Positions 54,746 to 64,000 of a DNA stretch of 64,000 bases are shown here, piece after piece (position 1 is the stretch's first letter; every line of letters starts with the position of its first letter). The stretch comes from Sporosarcina sp. Te-1. GTDB taxonomy: Bacteria; Bacillota; Bacilli; Bacillales_A; Planococcaceae. The stretch is from contig NZ_CP071798.1 of the NCBI RefSeq assembly GCF_017498505.1, forward strand, positions 310,001 to 374,000. Direction: 5' to 3'. The translations under genes were made by a program, and so were the position numbers. The notes below the pieces were generated by a model. The model searched no databases and was not told the origin of the DNA. It was given only the letters and a program-made list of their open reading frames with translations.

Positions 54746-57073
54746 TTGATTGAGTCGAAAAAAAAGTGGAACATCCGCCGTCCTGATGAAAATGTTGTCA
54801 AAGCATTGATTGACGAATTTGGTCTGCCATCCATTCATGCGAAGATCCTGGCATCCCGCGGCCTGACAAATACGGATGATGTCCGATCTTTTTTACATAT
54901 GAACGAAACGAGTTTACATGATCCATATTTGCTCCATGATATGGATAAAGCAGTGGAACGGATTCAAACTGCGATTAAGGAACAAGAGAAGATTGTTGTC
55001 TATGGGGATTACGATGCGGATGGAGTTACAAGCGTAACAGTGTTGACGACGGCGATCGAAAGGCTTGGCGGGGATGTATCCTTTGCCATACCAGATCGTT
55101 TTAAACATGGTTACGGGCCAAACAAAGAGCTGTTTCAAGAACTATACGAAGCGGGTGCCAACCTGATTATCACAGTAGATAATGGGATTTCCGGCATTGA
55201 CCAGATCGCTTTTGCCAAATCGCTTGGAATGGATATCATTGTGACGGACCACCATGAAATCGGTGAGCAGCTTCCGGAGGCGGATGCTGTTATTCATCCG
55301 CGTCATCCAGCAGGTTCGTATCCATTCGGCGAACTGGCGGGTGTCGGAGTTGCCTTCAAGGTGGCCACCGCCTTGCTGGGCGATATACCGGAAGACTTGT
55401 TGGAAATTGCGGCGATCGGAACTGTAGCAGACTTGGTGCCGTTGCGGGATGAAAACCGATATATTGTGAAAGAAGGCATTCGCCGCATGCGTCATACCAG
55501 TCGTCCTGCCATCCAGGCATTATCAAAAGTTTCTTCGACTGAACAAGCTGCTATCACCGAAGAAACAATTGGTTTTGGGATTGGCCCCCGTTTAAATGCA
55601 CCTGGACGACTCGGGAGCGCGGCACCTGCCGTCCAATTGTTGAAGTCGGATGATCTGACGGAAGCCATATCGTTGGCGGAAGAATTGGATGCCTTGAATA
55701 AGGAAAGGCAAGCGCTCGTCTCTTTGATTACCGAACAGGCGGAAGAGATGATGGAAACGATGTATGGCGATATGTTGCCTTATGTGATCGTTCTGGCAGG
55801 TGAAGGTTGGAATCCTGGCGTCGTCGGCATTGTTGCTTCCCGGATGACAGAAAAGTATTATCGGCCTGCCGTCATCCTGTCAATCGACAGCGAAACCGGG
55901 ATGGCGAAAGGTTCTGCCCGTAGCATCGAAGGGTTTGACCTATACAAAGAATTGACGAAGTGCGCCGATTTGCTGCCCCATTATGGCGGCCATCAGATGG
56001 CTGCCGGAATGACTTTAGCCATTGAGGATGTAGAGTCATTGCGTGAACGGTTGAATGAACAAGGAAAACGGATCCTGTCGGACGATTTGCTAATTCCAAG
56101 ACTCCAAATCGATGTTCCCATTGCAATGGACGAGATTGAAGTGGGGATTATCGAGTCAATGGAAACGTTGCGCCCATTCGGAATGTCATTTGAGAAGCCT
56201 GTTTTTCTATTGGAGGACGTTGCCGCACCATCCATTCGAAAAATTGGCGCCTCCAAAAATCATTTAAAAATGGAAGTGTCGGATGGTGAGCTGACTTTGG
56301 ATGCAATCGGCTTTGGGGTTGGAGAATTGGCGGACGAGATGAGTCCTGGTGTGAAGCTGTCTCTGACAGGCGATTTGCAAGTGAATGAATGGAACGGTCG
56401 AAAAAAGCCGCAGCTTTTGGTGGAAGATGTGCGATGTGATGAACGACAGGTCTTTGATTTGCGAGGCATGCGTGAAGTGGCCCGCTGGCTGCCGATCATA
56501 CCGAAGAAAACGACTGCCTTCGTCGCTTTCCACGAAGCGACGGCCCATTCGTTCCAAACTTATATGCCGGATGAAACGATTTTTTGTTTTGGACGTGATA
56601 ATATACCGGAGTTGGACAACTTGGTTTTGCTAGATATGCCAAAAGGTGCTGATCCGGTGGAGACATTAGTAAATGAGCTGAACCCGAAACGTATCTATGC
56701 CCACTTTCATGTCGCGGAATCAAAGTACTTTGAAGGGATTCCAGACCGTGGACATTTCGGCTGGTATTATAGCTTCCTAAAAAAACGAGGCAGTTTCCAT
56801 CTTAAAGAGCAGGCTCCCCAATTATCCAAACATAAAGGATGGAAAGTCGAAACGATTTATTTTATGACAAAGGTGTTTTTTGAACTGGGATTTGTTAAGA
56901 TAGATGATGGCGTCGTTTTCGTATGCGAGCCGTCGAGCAAAAGGAATCTCAATGAAGCGCCTGCCTATAAAGAAAGGGAGCTTCAAATTGAGATGGAACG
57001 CATGTTATTGTACGCTCCGTATATGGAGTTAAAACGATGGTTTGATTCTTTGCAGCATGTTCAAAAAGTATAG
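54746..57073 (+). CDS. recJ: Single-stranded-DNA-specific exonuclease RecJ
   Basis: 775 aa DHH-family nuclease for recombination and mismatch repair. Motifs VVYGDYDADGVTS, LIITVDNGIS, IVTDHHEIG, AGVGVAFKVA, AAIGTVADLVPL, DHHA1 part LPHYGGHQMAAGMTL, and a Bacillales-type C-terminal extension. TTG 54746 matches the family N-terminus (MIESKKKW like MLASKMRW) with AAGGAAG eight bases before; GTG 54737 is an alternative without spacing. The IS lies 80 nt upstream and might alter its expression. Confidence 0.97.
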   Translation: MIESKKKWNIRRPDENVVKALIDEFGLPSIHAKILASRGLTNTDDVRSFLHMNETSLHDPYLLHDMDKAVERIQTAIKEQEKIVVYGDYDADGVTSVTVLTTAIERLGGDVSFAIPDRFKHGYGPNKELFQELYEAGANLIITVDNGISGIDQIAFAKSLGMDIIVTDHHEIGEQLPEADAVIHPRHPAGSYPFGELAGVGVAFKVATALLGDIPEDLLEIAAIGTVADLVPLRDENRYIVKEGIRRMRHTSRPAIQALSKVSSTEQAAITEETIGFGIGPRLNAPGRLGSAAPAVQLLKSDDLTEAISLAEELDALNKERQALVSLITEQAEEMMETMYGDMLPYVIVLAGEGWNPGVVGIVASRMTEKYYRPAVILSIDSETGMAKGSARSIEGFDLYKELTKCADLLPHYGGHQMAAGMTLAIEDVESLRERLNEQGKRILSDDLLIPRLQIDVPIAMDEIEVGIIESMETLRPFGMSFEKPVFLLEDVAAPSIRKIGASKNHLKMEVSDGELTLDAIGFGVGELADEMSPGVKLSLTGDLQVNEWNGRKKPQLLVEDVRCDERQVFDLRGMREVARWLPIIPKKTTAFVAFHEATAHSFQTYMPDETIFCFGRDNIPELDNLVLLDMPKGADPVETLVNELNPKRIYAHFHVAESKYFEGIPDRGHFGWYYSFLKKRGSFHLKEQAPQLSKHKGWKVETIYFMTKVFFELGFVKIDDGVVFVCEPSSKRNLNEAPAYKERELQIEMERMLLYAPYMELKRWFDSLQHVQKV

Positions 57074-57213
57074 TGAAAAGTTAGGTAAATGATATGGTCA
57101 GTTTGCGATTAGGCGGGAGCTTATCCTCGATTTCGGAAACGTGGAACTACCTTTTCTCCTCCTTTTTGAACAGCGGATGCTTAGACTGATTATGTCTATT
57201 GGGAGGAAAAGAA

Positions 57214-57726
57214 ATGGATTTGAAAAGTTATGTGACAGTCGTACCGGATTATCCGAAGGAAGGCATCAGCTTTAAAGATATTACGACAATCATGGATAAT
57301 GGTGAGGCTTATAAATATGCCACAGATAAAATAGTTGAATTCGCAAAAGAGGTGGGGACAGATATTATCGTCGGTCCGGAAGCCCGTGGATTCATTATCG
57401 GCTGCCCGGTCGCGTATGCCTTGGAAGTAGGCTTTGCACCGGTACGCAAGCCTGGTAAACTGCCACGTGAAACGATAGCGGTGGAATATGATTTGGAATA
57501 CGGAAAAGATTCGTTGACCATTCATAAAGATGCCATTAAACCGGGGCAGCGTGTGCTGATTGTGGATGACCTTCTTGCAACGGGCGGCACAGTTGGAGCG
57601 ACTGTCGAGCTAGTGGAAAAGCTGGGAGGCGTGGTCGCTGGATGCGCTTTCATTATTGAGCTCTCTTATTTGAACGGACGGGAAAAGCTGGAAGGCTACG
57701 ATATCCAGGCGCTTATCACATATTAA
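57214..57726 (+). CDS. apt: Adenine phosphoribosyltransferase
   Basis: 170 aa. PRPP motif [16 protein letters not shown], family start [24 protein letters not shown]. Salvages adenine to AMP. Between recJ and relA as in Bacillus. ATG 57214 with GGGAGGAAAAG; the frame from 57199 is a non-native extension. Confidence 0.98.
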   Translation: MDLKSYVTVVPDYPKEGISFKDITTIMDNGEAYKYATDKIVEFAKEVGTDIIVGPEARGFIIGCPVAYALEVGFAPVRKPGKLPRETIAVEYDLEYGKDSLTIHKDAIKPGQRVLIVDDLLATGGTVGATVELVEKLGGVVAGCAFIIELSYLNGREKLEGYDIQALITY

Positions 57727-57728
57727 AC

Positions 57729-57765
57729 AACAGATCCTTCGCTTGCGGGCGGAGGATCTTTATTA
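57729..57765 (+). terminator. Terminator of apt
   Basis: AGATCCTTCGC / GGCGGAGGATCT stem (one G-U), followed by TTTATT. The T-run is short, so read-through to relA is possible. Confidence 0.7.
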
Positions 57766-57848
57766 TGGGCAAAAATTGCATTTGATGACTTATTGGCTCT
57801 AAGTGATCAGATGAAAGGCTGGGATTGCCAGAAATGATGATTCTACTC

Positions 57849-57878
57849 TTTACATTCGGCTTGGTTTATACATACAAT
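57849..57878 (+). promoter_or_regulatory. Promoter of relA
   Basis: TTTACA at 57849-57854 and TACAAT at 57873-57878, spacing 18. Confidence 0.55.
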
Positions 57879-57922
57879 AGAAATACGATTATTTTTTAGC
57901 GGAAAAGCACGAAAGGAGTTAC

Positions 57923-60118
57923 ATGATGGCGAAAAACCGTGACATGACAGCTGAAGAAATTTTTGAATTGACCGCTTCTTATATGAATGAACAACATGTT
58001 GCGTTCGTCAAGAGGGCTTATGAAGCTGCGAAATCCGCACATGAAGGCCAATATAGAAGTTCCGGAGAGCCGTATATCCTCCATCCGATTCAAGTCGCTG
58101 GCATTTTGGCACAACTTCAGATGGATCCCGCCACGGTCGCTGCCGGTTTTCTTCATGATGTTGTGGAAGATACCAATGTAAGCAGGGAAGACATCATCCG
58201 AGATTTCGGGGAGGAAGTAGCACTCCTTGTGGATGGCGTAACGAAATTGGAAAAGCTGAAATTCAAGTCGAACGAAGAGAAACAGGCAGAGAATCACCGC
58301 AAGATGTTCATCGCGATGGCGAGGGATATCCGGGTTATCCTAATCAAGCTCGCTGACCGTCTTCACAACATGCGGACTTTGAAGCATGTCCCGGAAGAAA
58401 AGCAGCGGCGTGTAGCTGCGGAAACGTTGGATATTTTCGCTCCGCTTGCACATCGGCTCGGAATTTCCACCATCAAGTGGGAATTGGAGGACACTGCACT
58501 TCGCTACTTGAATCCACAGCAATATTATCGGATTGTCAATTTGATGAAACGAAAGCGTGTCGAACGTGAAAATTATTTGAAGAATGTCATGGAATTGATC
58601 CACCATGAAATAAGTGAAATGGGGATTGAAGCTGACATTTCCGGCCGGCCGAAACATTTATATTCCATCTACCGGAAAATGGTGTTGCAGAAAAAAGAAT
58701 TCAACGAGATTTATGATCTTTTAGCCGTTCGGATCATCGTGAAAAGTATCAAAGATTGCTATGCGGTGCTTGGCATCATCCATACGTTATGGAAGCCGAT
58801 GCCGGGCCGCTTCAAGGACTATATCGCGATGCCGAAACAAAATTTATACCAGTCGATCCATACGACAGTGGTCGGGCCGCAAGGTGATCCGCTTGAAGTG
58901 CAGATTCGTACAGAAGAGATGCATAAAATTGCCGAATACGGGGTGGCTGCACACTGGGCCTACAAAGAAGGAAAGACTGTTACTGAAAAGCCGACGAATA
59001 TAGATAAGAAATTGACTTGGTTCCGGGAGATCCTGGAGTTCCAAAATGAATCTTCCAATGCAGAAGAATTCATGGAGTCTTTAAAATTCGATCTGTTCTC
59101 AGATATGGTGTATGTGTTCACGCCTGACGGAGATGTCATCGAGATTCCAAAAGGCTCTGTGCCGATCGATTTTGCTTATCGCGTCCACTCGGAAGTCGGC
59201 AACCGGACAATCGGCGCCAAAGTGAATGGCAAGATGGTCCCATTGGATACCGAGCTATTCACTGGAGACATTGTCGAAATCTTAACGTCCAAGCAGTCAT
59301 TTGGTCCGAGCCGGGACTGGCTTAAAATTGCCAATACCTCGCAAGCTCGCAACAAAATTAGGCAGTTTTTCAAAAAGCAACTCCGTGAAGAGAACATTAC
59401 AAAAGGGCGGGAGCTCGTCGAGCGGGAGATAAAAGCGCAGGAATACGACCAGAAAGATGTTTTGACGTCAGAAAACATCCAGCGTGCCATTGAAAAATTC
59501 AGTTTTACGTCCGAGGAAGATATGTATGCTGCCGTCGGTTCCAGCGGTATCACTGCGCAGCAAGTCGTGAACCGATTGGCTGAAAAAATTCGGAAGCAAC
59601 GGGAAAGACAAGATACAATCGACAAAATAGTTTCCGATATGAAGGCGGTTCAACCGGTCGCAACTGAGTCAGGGGTTATCGTCAAAGGAATTGATAACTT
59701 GCTGATCCGTCTTTCGAAATGCTGTAATCCCATTCCGGGCGATGACATTGTCGGCTTCATTACGAAAGGGAGAGGCGTTTCGGTCCATCGTGCGGATTGT
59801 CCCAATGTGCATACAGCCGAAGAGGAAGATCGCCTCATTGACGTCGAATGGGCGGTCGGAGCATCGAGCGTGAAAAAAGAGTTTCAGGTCGATATTGAAG
59901 TGACGGCATTTGATCGCCAAGGCTTATTGAATGAAGTGATGATGGTTGTTGCCGATACAAAGACACCAATGGTTGCGGTAAGCGGCAAGGCGGACAAAGA
60001 CAAGATTGCACGGATCAATATGACCATTAAAATCACGGATATTGCCCACTTGCAACGCATCGTCGACCGCATCAAGCAAATCCGGGACATCTATTCTGTC
60101 CAGCGTGTTATTCATTAA
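57923..60118 (+). CDS. relA: Bifunctional (p)ppGpp synthetase/hydrolase Rel
   Basis: 731 aa. HD hydrolase domain ([23 protein letters not shown]), synthetase domain ([32 protein letters not shown]), TGS ([17 protein letters not shown]), zinc-finger/CC region ([26 protein letters not shown]), C-terminal ACT. Intact HD and synthetase motifs indicate a bifunctional long Rel. ATG 57923 or 57926 both possible after AAAGGAG. Confidence 0.98.
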   Translation: MMAKNRDMTAEEIFELTASYMNEQHVAFVKRAYEAAKSAHEGQYRSSGEPYILHPIQVAGILAQLQMDPATVAAGFLHDVVEDTNVSREDIIRDFGEEVALLVDGVTKLEKLKFKSNEEKQAENHRKMFIAMARDIRVILIKLADRLHNMRTLKHVPEEKQRRVAAETLDIFAPLAHRLGISTIKWELEDTALRYLNPQQYYRIVNLMKRKRVERENYLKNVMELIHHEISEMGIEADISGRPKHLYSIYRKMVLQKKEFNEIYDLLAVRIIVKSIKDCYAVLGIIHTLWKPMPGRFKDYIAMPKQNLYQSIHTTVVGPQGDPLEVQIRTEEMHKIAEYGVAAHWAYKEGKTVTEKPTNIDKKLTWFREILEFQNESSNAEEFMESLKFDLFSDMVYVFTPDGDVIEIPKGSVPIDFAYRVHSEVGNRTIGAKVNGKMVPLDTELFTGDIVEILTSKQSFGPSRDWLKIANTSQARNKIRQFFKKQLREENITKGRELVEREIKAQEYDQKDVLTSENIQRAIEKFSFTSEEDMYAAVGSSGITAQQVVNRLAEKIRKQRERQDTIDKIVSDMKAVQPVATESGVIVKGIDNLLIRLSKCCNPIPGDDIVGFITKGRGVSVHRADCPNVHTAEEEDRLIDVEWAVGASSVKKEFQVDIEVTAFDRQGLLNEVMMVVADTKTPMVAVSGKADKDKIARINMTIKITDIAHLQRIVDRIKQIRDIYSVQRVIH

Positions 60119-60135
60119 AAAGGAGGTGTTACTTC

Positions 60136-60576
60136 ATGAAAGTCCTACTGCAACGATCTGGACCTGCTTCTGTAAAGGTTGATGGAGAAGTGACGGGCTC
60201 GATTGAGAAAGGATACGTCCTCCTTGTTGGCATCACGCATGATGATACGAAGGAAGATGCCGAATACATCGCTAAAAAAATTGCCGGTCTGCGATTGTGG
60301 GAAGATGAAGACGGGAAGATGAACCGTTCCATTGATGAAGTGGGGGGAGCCATCCTTTCTGTCTCGCAGTTTACTTTATACGGAGATGTACGCAAAGGCC
60401 GCCGTCCAAGTTTCATCGAGGCGGCGCGTCCTGAACAAGCCAAACCGTTATGGGATTATTTCAATGAATGCCTCGGAGCGGAAGATCTCGAGGTCGCCAC
60501 AGGCGTTTTCGGCGCCATGATGGACGTCCAGCTGTTGAACGATGGCCCGGTAACTATTATGGTCGAATCAAAATAA
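60136..60576 (+). CDS. dtd: D-aminoacyl-tRNA deacylase
   Basis: 146 aa. [23 protein letters not shown], catalytic [10 protein letters not shown] and the NDGPVTIM Gly-cisPro motif at the end. Hydrolyses D-aminoacyl-tRNAs. Eighteen bases after relA with AAGGAGGTG, so co-transcribed. Confidence 0.98.
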   Translation: MKVLLQRSGPASVKVDGEVTGSIEKGYVLLVGITHDDTKEDAEYIAKKIAGLRLWEDEDGKMNRSIDEVGGAILSVSQFTLYGDVRKGRRPSFIEAARPEQAKPLWDYFNECLGAEDLEVATGVFGAMMDVQLLNDGPVTIMVESK

Positions 60577-60616
60577 AAGTCTGACACCGATTCTAGTCGG
60601 TGCCAGACTTTTTTTG
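60574..60616 (+). terminator. Terminator of relA-dtd
   Basis: AAAGTCTGACACCGA / TCGGTGCCAGACTTT, near-perfect 15-bp stem, then T-tract; A-tract on the 5' side could also serve the convergent amidase gene. Confidence 0.92.
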
Positions 60617-60654
60617 TTCACGCAATTGTGCGTGCTCAAGACGGGGAAAATCGA

Positions 60655-62190
60655 TTATTTTGAATCAAAGTAATCGAGCAGTCCTTGATAGATGCCGTAC
60701 GTTGCTTGCTCACGAAAAACGTCAGTTGTCAGGATGCGTTCTTCAGCTGGATTGGATAGGAACCCCAGTTCAATTAAGATCGCTTCTTGCATGTTTTCGC
60801 GAAGAACAAGGTAATTTGCGGGTTGCACACCTCGGTCTCTCAGTGGAACGGTGGAGGCGAGCCCCTTGTTGATCGACTCGGCCAATCCTTTCTGAGTGCT
60901 TTTCGTGTAATAGGTAGTAAAACCGGTGATAGAGCTATCCGGATTGGCATCATAATGCAAGCTGACGAAAGCATCTACTGCATGTTGATGGCCAATCGAA
61001 ACCCGTTTACGTAAAGAAACATACGTATCTGTATCCCGAGTCATAATGACGTTCGCGCCTGCTGCTTTCAATTTGGATTCGAGCAGCTCCGCTGTCAGGA
61101 GTGTGAGGATTTTTTCATCGGTACCACGTGCGCCCGTTGTACCGCGGTCATTCCCGCCGTGACCCGCATCAATCGCGATGGTCAGTCCCTTTAGGGTGCC
61201 TGGTTCCCGCGCTTGGTTTTTCTTTTTCTCAGCGTTAATCATTGTGGCATTGCTGTCATCCGAAACGACCCATTTGGCAACAAAGGCTTCCTGGCCATCC
61301 GGGAGTGCGATTTTATACCACTCTCCCTCAGTACTGATAATCGGTAATTTATCTCCGGCATTCGCCCGATGGACAACTTCTGATGAGGTGGTCGCTTGGG
61401 AACGGATATTGGTCCCATTCGTTAGAACGGTGACTTGGTCTAATTCGGGCTGCGCAGCACTCTGTTTATTCCCTTCCTCTGTAAACGTCCCATGGAAAGA
61501 ATAGACCCAGCCTTCTTTTTTCTTTGAAAAATTGATTTTGACCCAATTACCGTCCATTTCTTTCACGGTATATGTTTCGCCTTTATGAACCATGCCAATT
61601 TTCCTGGACGATTGATCCGCTTTCTTACGGACGTGCAACGCATCTACAGTGACAGTAAAATAGTGGCCTTCTGACTCTTTTTCCACTGTTGGAGTAGTGG
61701 TCTCCACTTGGGCCGTATCAATTTCTGTTATGTATTCGTTATGGACCCAGCCTTCGATTCCACGGAACGTGATGGAGATCCATTCGCCTTCTTGGCCGGT
61801 TTTAGTTGCTTCCTCTCCTGCATTCATCTTTCCGAGAATGGAGGACCCGATGGATGGGGAAGTTCGGATGTTCAAAGAATTCACTTTGGACACAATTGTT
61901 TTAGGGGTTATGGTTTCGGAATGATCTTGGGAGGTCAGCCAAGAAGCGATCCATCCGGATTGTCCATTCCATTCAATCTCCAGCCAATCGTCAGATGTGG
62001 ATAAGAACTCGACTTCCTTTCCTTTTTTTAACGAACCGATGACCGGGTAGGAAAGACCGGGACCCGAGCGGACATTAATTGAGTCAGTGTTGATGACGGC
62101 TGAATTGCCTTTGGCGTACACACCTGTCAGTGTCGTGCCAAGCAGAATGGAAAAAATGATAGCGAGAAATCCGATTCGTCGTCTGATCAA
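60655..62190 (-). CDS. N-acetylmuramoyl-L-alanine amidase with four SH3b domains
   Basis: 511 aa. Signal peptide (IRRRIGFLAIIFSILLGTTLTGVYA), then four bacterial SH3 domains (each begins with the pattern LNVR/INVR: DSINVRSGPG, NSLNIRTSPS, DALHVRKKAD, TNIRSQATT). The C-terminal Amidase_3 has zinc ligands in IAIDAGHGG, SLHYDAN and the catalytic Glu in AILIELGFLSN. Matches YrvJ of Bacillus between dtd and hisS; a wall hydrolase. TTG 62190 chosen: it directly precedes the signal peptide and has GAAAGGAG eight bases before. The longer frame from 62349 is rejected. Confidence 0.93.
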   Translation of the reverse strand: MIRRRIGFLAIIFSILLGTTLTGVYAKGNSAVINTDSINVRSGPGLSYPVIGSLKKGKEVEFLSTSDDWLEIEWNGQSGWIASWLTSQDHSETITPKTIVSKVNSLNIRTSPSIGSSILGKMNAGEEATKTGQEGEWISITFRGIEGWVHNEYITEIDTAQVETTTPTVEKESEGHYFTVTVDALHVRKKADQSSRKIGMVHKGETYTVKEMDGNWVKINFSKKKEGWVYSFHGTFTEEGNKQSAAQPELDQVTVLTNGTNIRSQATTSSEVVHRANAGDKLPIISTEGEWYKIALPDGQEAFVAKWVVSDDSNATMINAEKKKNQAREPGTLKGLTIAIDAGHGGNDRGTTGARGTDEKILTLLTAELLESKLKAAGANVIMTRDTDTYVSLRKRVSIGHQHAVDAFVSLHYDANPDSSITGFTTYYTKSTQKGLAESINKGLASTVPLRDRGVQPANYLVLRENMQEAILIELGFLSNPAEERILTTDVFREQATYGIYQGLLDYFDSK

Positions 62191-62342
62191 ATGATGATTC
62201 TCCTTTCTATACCTTTCTTCATATTGTAGAAGTTTTGCTAGAAAAAAACCATAGAAAATTCTCTTTTTATCAAATGGAAAACGCGGTATACAGGGAAACG
62301 CATGCGTTTTAATTAGAATAATCGATTGTTGAAGGAAAAGGG

Positions 62343-62371
62343 TTGACACGCCGCCGGAGAATGATTAACAT
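62343..62371 (+). promoter_or_regulatory. Sigma-A promoter of hisS-aspS
   Basis: TTGACA at 62343-62348, TAACAT at 62366-62371, spacing 17. Confidence 0.7.
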
Positions 62372-62379
62372 AGTCAGTA

Positions 62380-62648
62380 ATCGAAAAATTCATTGCACCG
62401 ATGACATGGCAAGTAGTTTTATCAACGGCTGACAAGAGAGGGGCGGACGTGGCTGAAATCCACCCTACAGACCAGTTAAAACGAACAACACCATCGAGGT
62501 TCTACGCTGAAAGAGTGACATTTAGTAGGTGTGGACGGAACCGGCCGTTATCTGGACACGAGTGGGCGCAAATTGCGTCAATTTGGGTGGAACCGCGGAA
62601 GCTTCAAGAGCTCTCGTCCCTGCAGTAGTAGGGATGAGGGCTTTTTTT
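62380..62648 (+). promoter_or_regulatory. T-box leader (histidine-tRNA responsive) of hisS-aspS
   Basis: T-box core TTTGGGTGGAACCGCGGAA (62582-62600), AGTA-type boxes in stem I, and a specifier loop GAAATC-CAC-CC that places the His codon CAC at 62461-62463. It ends in the terminator AGCTCTCGTCCCT / AGGGATGAGGGCT plus seven T (62609-62647). Together with the promoter this accounts for the gap between the amidase and hisS. Confidence 0.88.
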
Positions 62649-62690
62649 ATTGCTTAAAAAGTATAGATGTTGAAAGAAAGGGGAAGTCAC

Positions 62691-63962
62691 ATGAATTTTA
62701 AAGTGCCTAGAGGAACACAAGATATTCTCCCAGCACAATCCTGGAAGTGGCAGCGAGTGGAAGCGATCATGCACCATGTTTGCGAATTGTACCGATACAA
62801 GGAAATCAGGACGCCGATTTTCGAGCAGACGGAATTGTTTTTGCGGACGGTGGGGGATACTACGGATATTGTGCAAAAGGAGATGTACACATTCACCGAT
62901 CGCGGGGACCGATCCATGACTCTCCGCCCGGAAGGTACGGCTCCAGTCGTCCGTTCATATGTTGAAAATAAAATGTTCGGCTACCCTGACCAGCCGGTAA
63001 AACTTTATTACAATGGGCCGATGTTCCGCTATGAACGTCAGCAGGCGGGTCGCTATCGGCAATTTGTCCAATTCGGTGTCGAGGCAATCGGCAGTGACGA
63101 TCCGGCGATCGATGCCGAAGTTATCGCACTTGCGCTGGAAGTGTACAAGCGGGCTGGACTGACCGATTTGAAACTCGTTTTAAATTCACTTGGCGATCCA
63201 GATTCCAGAAAGTCACACCGTGAAGCGTTGGTCGCGCATTTCAGACCGCATATTGGTGAGTTTTGTAAAGACTGCCAATCGCGGCTTGAAAAAAATCCAC
63301 TTCGTATTCTGGACTGTAAAGTGGATCGGGAGCATCCGCTGATGGAAACAGCTCCATCCTTGCCGAATTATTTGAATGAATCATCCAGAGAGTACTTTGA
63401 TAAGGTGAAAACATTCCTGGACGATGCTGGAATTGAGTATGAAATCGATCCGAATCTGGTCCGGGGTCTTGATTACTACAATCACACGGCATTTGAAATC
63501 ATGAGTACCTCCAAAGGATTCGGCGCTATTACAACTCTCTGCGGAGGCGGCCGCTATAACGGACTCTCCGAGGAGATTGGAGGACCATCTGCGCCGGGCA
63601 TCGGTTTTGCAATGAGTATTGAACGTCTCCTGCTCGCACTCGAAGCGGAAGGGAAATCATTCGAAGACGAGCCGTCTTTGGATGTATATGTTGTCACCCT
63701 TGGGGAGGAAGCGCATCGTAAAGGATTGCAACTTCTTCAGCAATTACGGAGAGAAGATGTGAAAGCCGATATGGACTTCATGGATCGCAAAATGAAAGCA
63801 CAAATGAAATCAGCGGATCGCCATGAAGCGAAGTTGGTTTGTATTATTGCAGAGGATGAAGTAGCCCAAGGCGTTATCCAATTGAAGAATATGAGCGACG
63901 GCTCACAAGAACAGATTGCAGAAACGGCAATTGCAGGGAAGATACTAGAACTGTTGAAATAA
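62691..63962 (+). CDS. hisS: Histidyl-tRNA synthetase
   Basis: 423 aa class-II synthetase. [12 protein letters not shown], motif 2 [24 protein letters not shown], histidine-binding [14 protein letters not shown], motif 3 [16 protein letters not shown]-terminal anticodon domain. ATG 62691 after AAAGGGGAA; frame open from 62667. Confidence 0.99.
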   Translation: MNFKVPRGTQDILPAQSWKWQRVEAIMHHVCELYRYKEIRTPIFEQTELFLRTVGDTTDIVQKEMYTFTDRGDRSMTLRPEGTAPVVRSYVENKMFGYPDQPVKLYYNGPMFRYERQQAGRYRQFVQFGVEAIGSDDPAIDAEVIALALEVYKRAGLTDLKLVLNSLGDPDSRKSHREALVAHFRPHIGEFCKDCQSRLEKNPLRILDCKVDREHPLMETAPSLPNYLNESSREYFDKVKTFLDDAGIEYEIDPNLVRGLDYYNHTAFEIMSTSKGFGAITTLCGGGRYNGLSEEIGGPSAPGIGFAMSIERLLLALEAEGKSFEDEPSLDVYVVTLGEEAHRKGLQLLQQLRREDVKADMDFMDRKMKAQMKSADRHEAKLVCIIAEDEVAQGVIQLKNMSDGSQEQIAETAIAGKILELLK

Positions 63963-63977
63963 GGAAGGTTGATGGAG

Positions 63978-64000
63978 ATGCGACGGACACATTATTGTGG
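63978..64000 (+). CDS. aspS: Aspartyl-tRNA synthetase, 5' end only
   Basis: The last bases encode MRRTHYCG, matching the conserved Bacillales AspS start (MFGRTYYCG). AAGGAAGG lies nine bases before ATG 63978. The gene runs off the window and follows hisS as in B. subtilis. Confidence 0.8.

Overview
The window is a contiguous piece of chromosome from a low-GC, endospore-forming Gram-positive bacterium of the order Bacillales. It carries spo0B, spoIVFA/FB, spoVB, a spoVID-like gene and a SafA-like LysM coat gene. Gene order follows the classical Bacillus hem-valS-folC-maf-mre-min-rplU-obg-phe-ruv-queA-tgt-secDF-recJ-apt-relA-hisS backbone. Protein details and the missing or relocated genes suggest the Planococcaceae (Sporosarcina-like) rather than Bacillus subtilis itself; that placement is inference. 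Almost all genes are on the + strand, many start with TTG or GTG, and Shine-Dalgarno sites are strong.

Layout. 1-4.9 kb: heme biosynthesis operon (hemX, C, D, B, L). 5.0-6.2 kb: a spoVID-like coat gene that stops just before what looks like a degenerate LysM tail. 6.2-9.3 kb: Val T-box and valS. 9.3-12.0 kb: accessory pocket with an orphan two-helix membrane protein, and a minus-strand cassette of two ATP-grasp ligases translationally coupled to a micro-protein gene. 12.0-16.8 kb: folC and two tandem membrane GAF-GGDEF diguanylate cyclases. 16.8-28.8 kb: a complete Gram-positive type IV pilus locus (two minor prepilins, a PilX/GspK-like protein with a seven-fold 19-residue repeat, a VanW/G5-like exported protein, PilB, PilT, PilC, two pilins, PilM, PilN, PilO, PilD). 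It sits where Bacillus has only comC. 28.9-36.3 kb: spoIIB-like gene, maf, radC, mreBCD, minCD, spoIVFA/FB. 36.3-40.7 kb: L21 leader, rplU-prp-rpmA, spo0B, obg, pheB, pheA. 40.8-42.8 kb: SafA-like protein and a CotS-like kinase-fold protein. 43-49.9 kb: ruvAB, queA, tgt, yajC, a DUF421 gene, spoVB, comN-like gene. 50-52.9 kb: structured leader, secDF, lapA. 52.9-54.7 kb: an IS1182-family element inserted in the lapA terminator, with a 31-bp direct repeat. 54.7-64 kb: recJ, apt, relA, dtd, an SH3b amidase, His T-box, hisS and the first codons of aspS.

How the genes fit together. The backbone supplies heme, tRNA charging and modification, Holliday-junction branch migration, cell shape and division-site selection, protein export and the stringent response. 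The sporulation genes are interleaved with it at their ancestral positions. The pilus locus is self-contained: it has assembly and retraction ATPases, platform, alignment proteins, peptidase, major and minor pilins, and two adjacent cyclic-di-GMP synthases that could couple pilus activity to a surface or starvation signal (inference).

Most unusual items: the repeat-bearing PilX-like pilin, the ATP-grasp/micro-protein cassette, the truncated spoVID, the terminator-duplicating IS, and the secDF leader with a seven-codon ORF.
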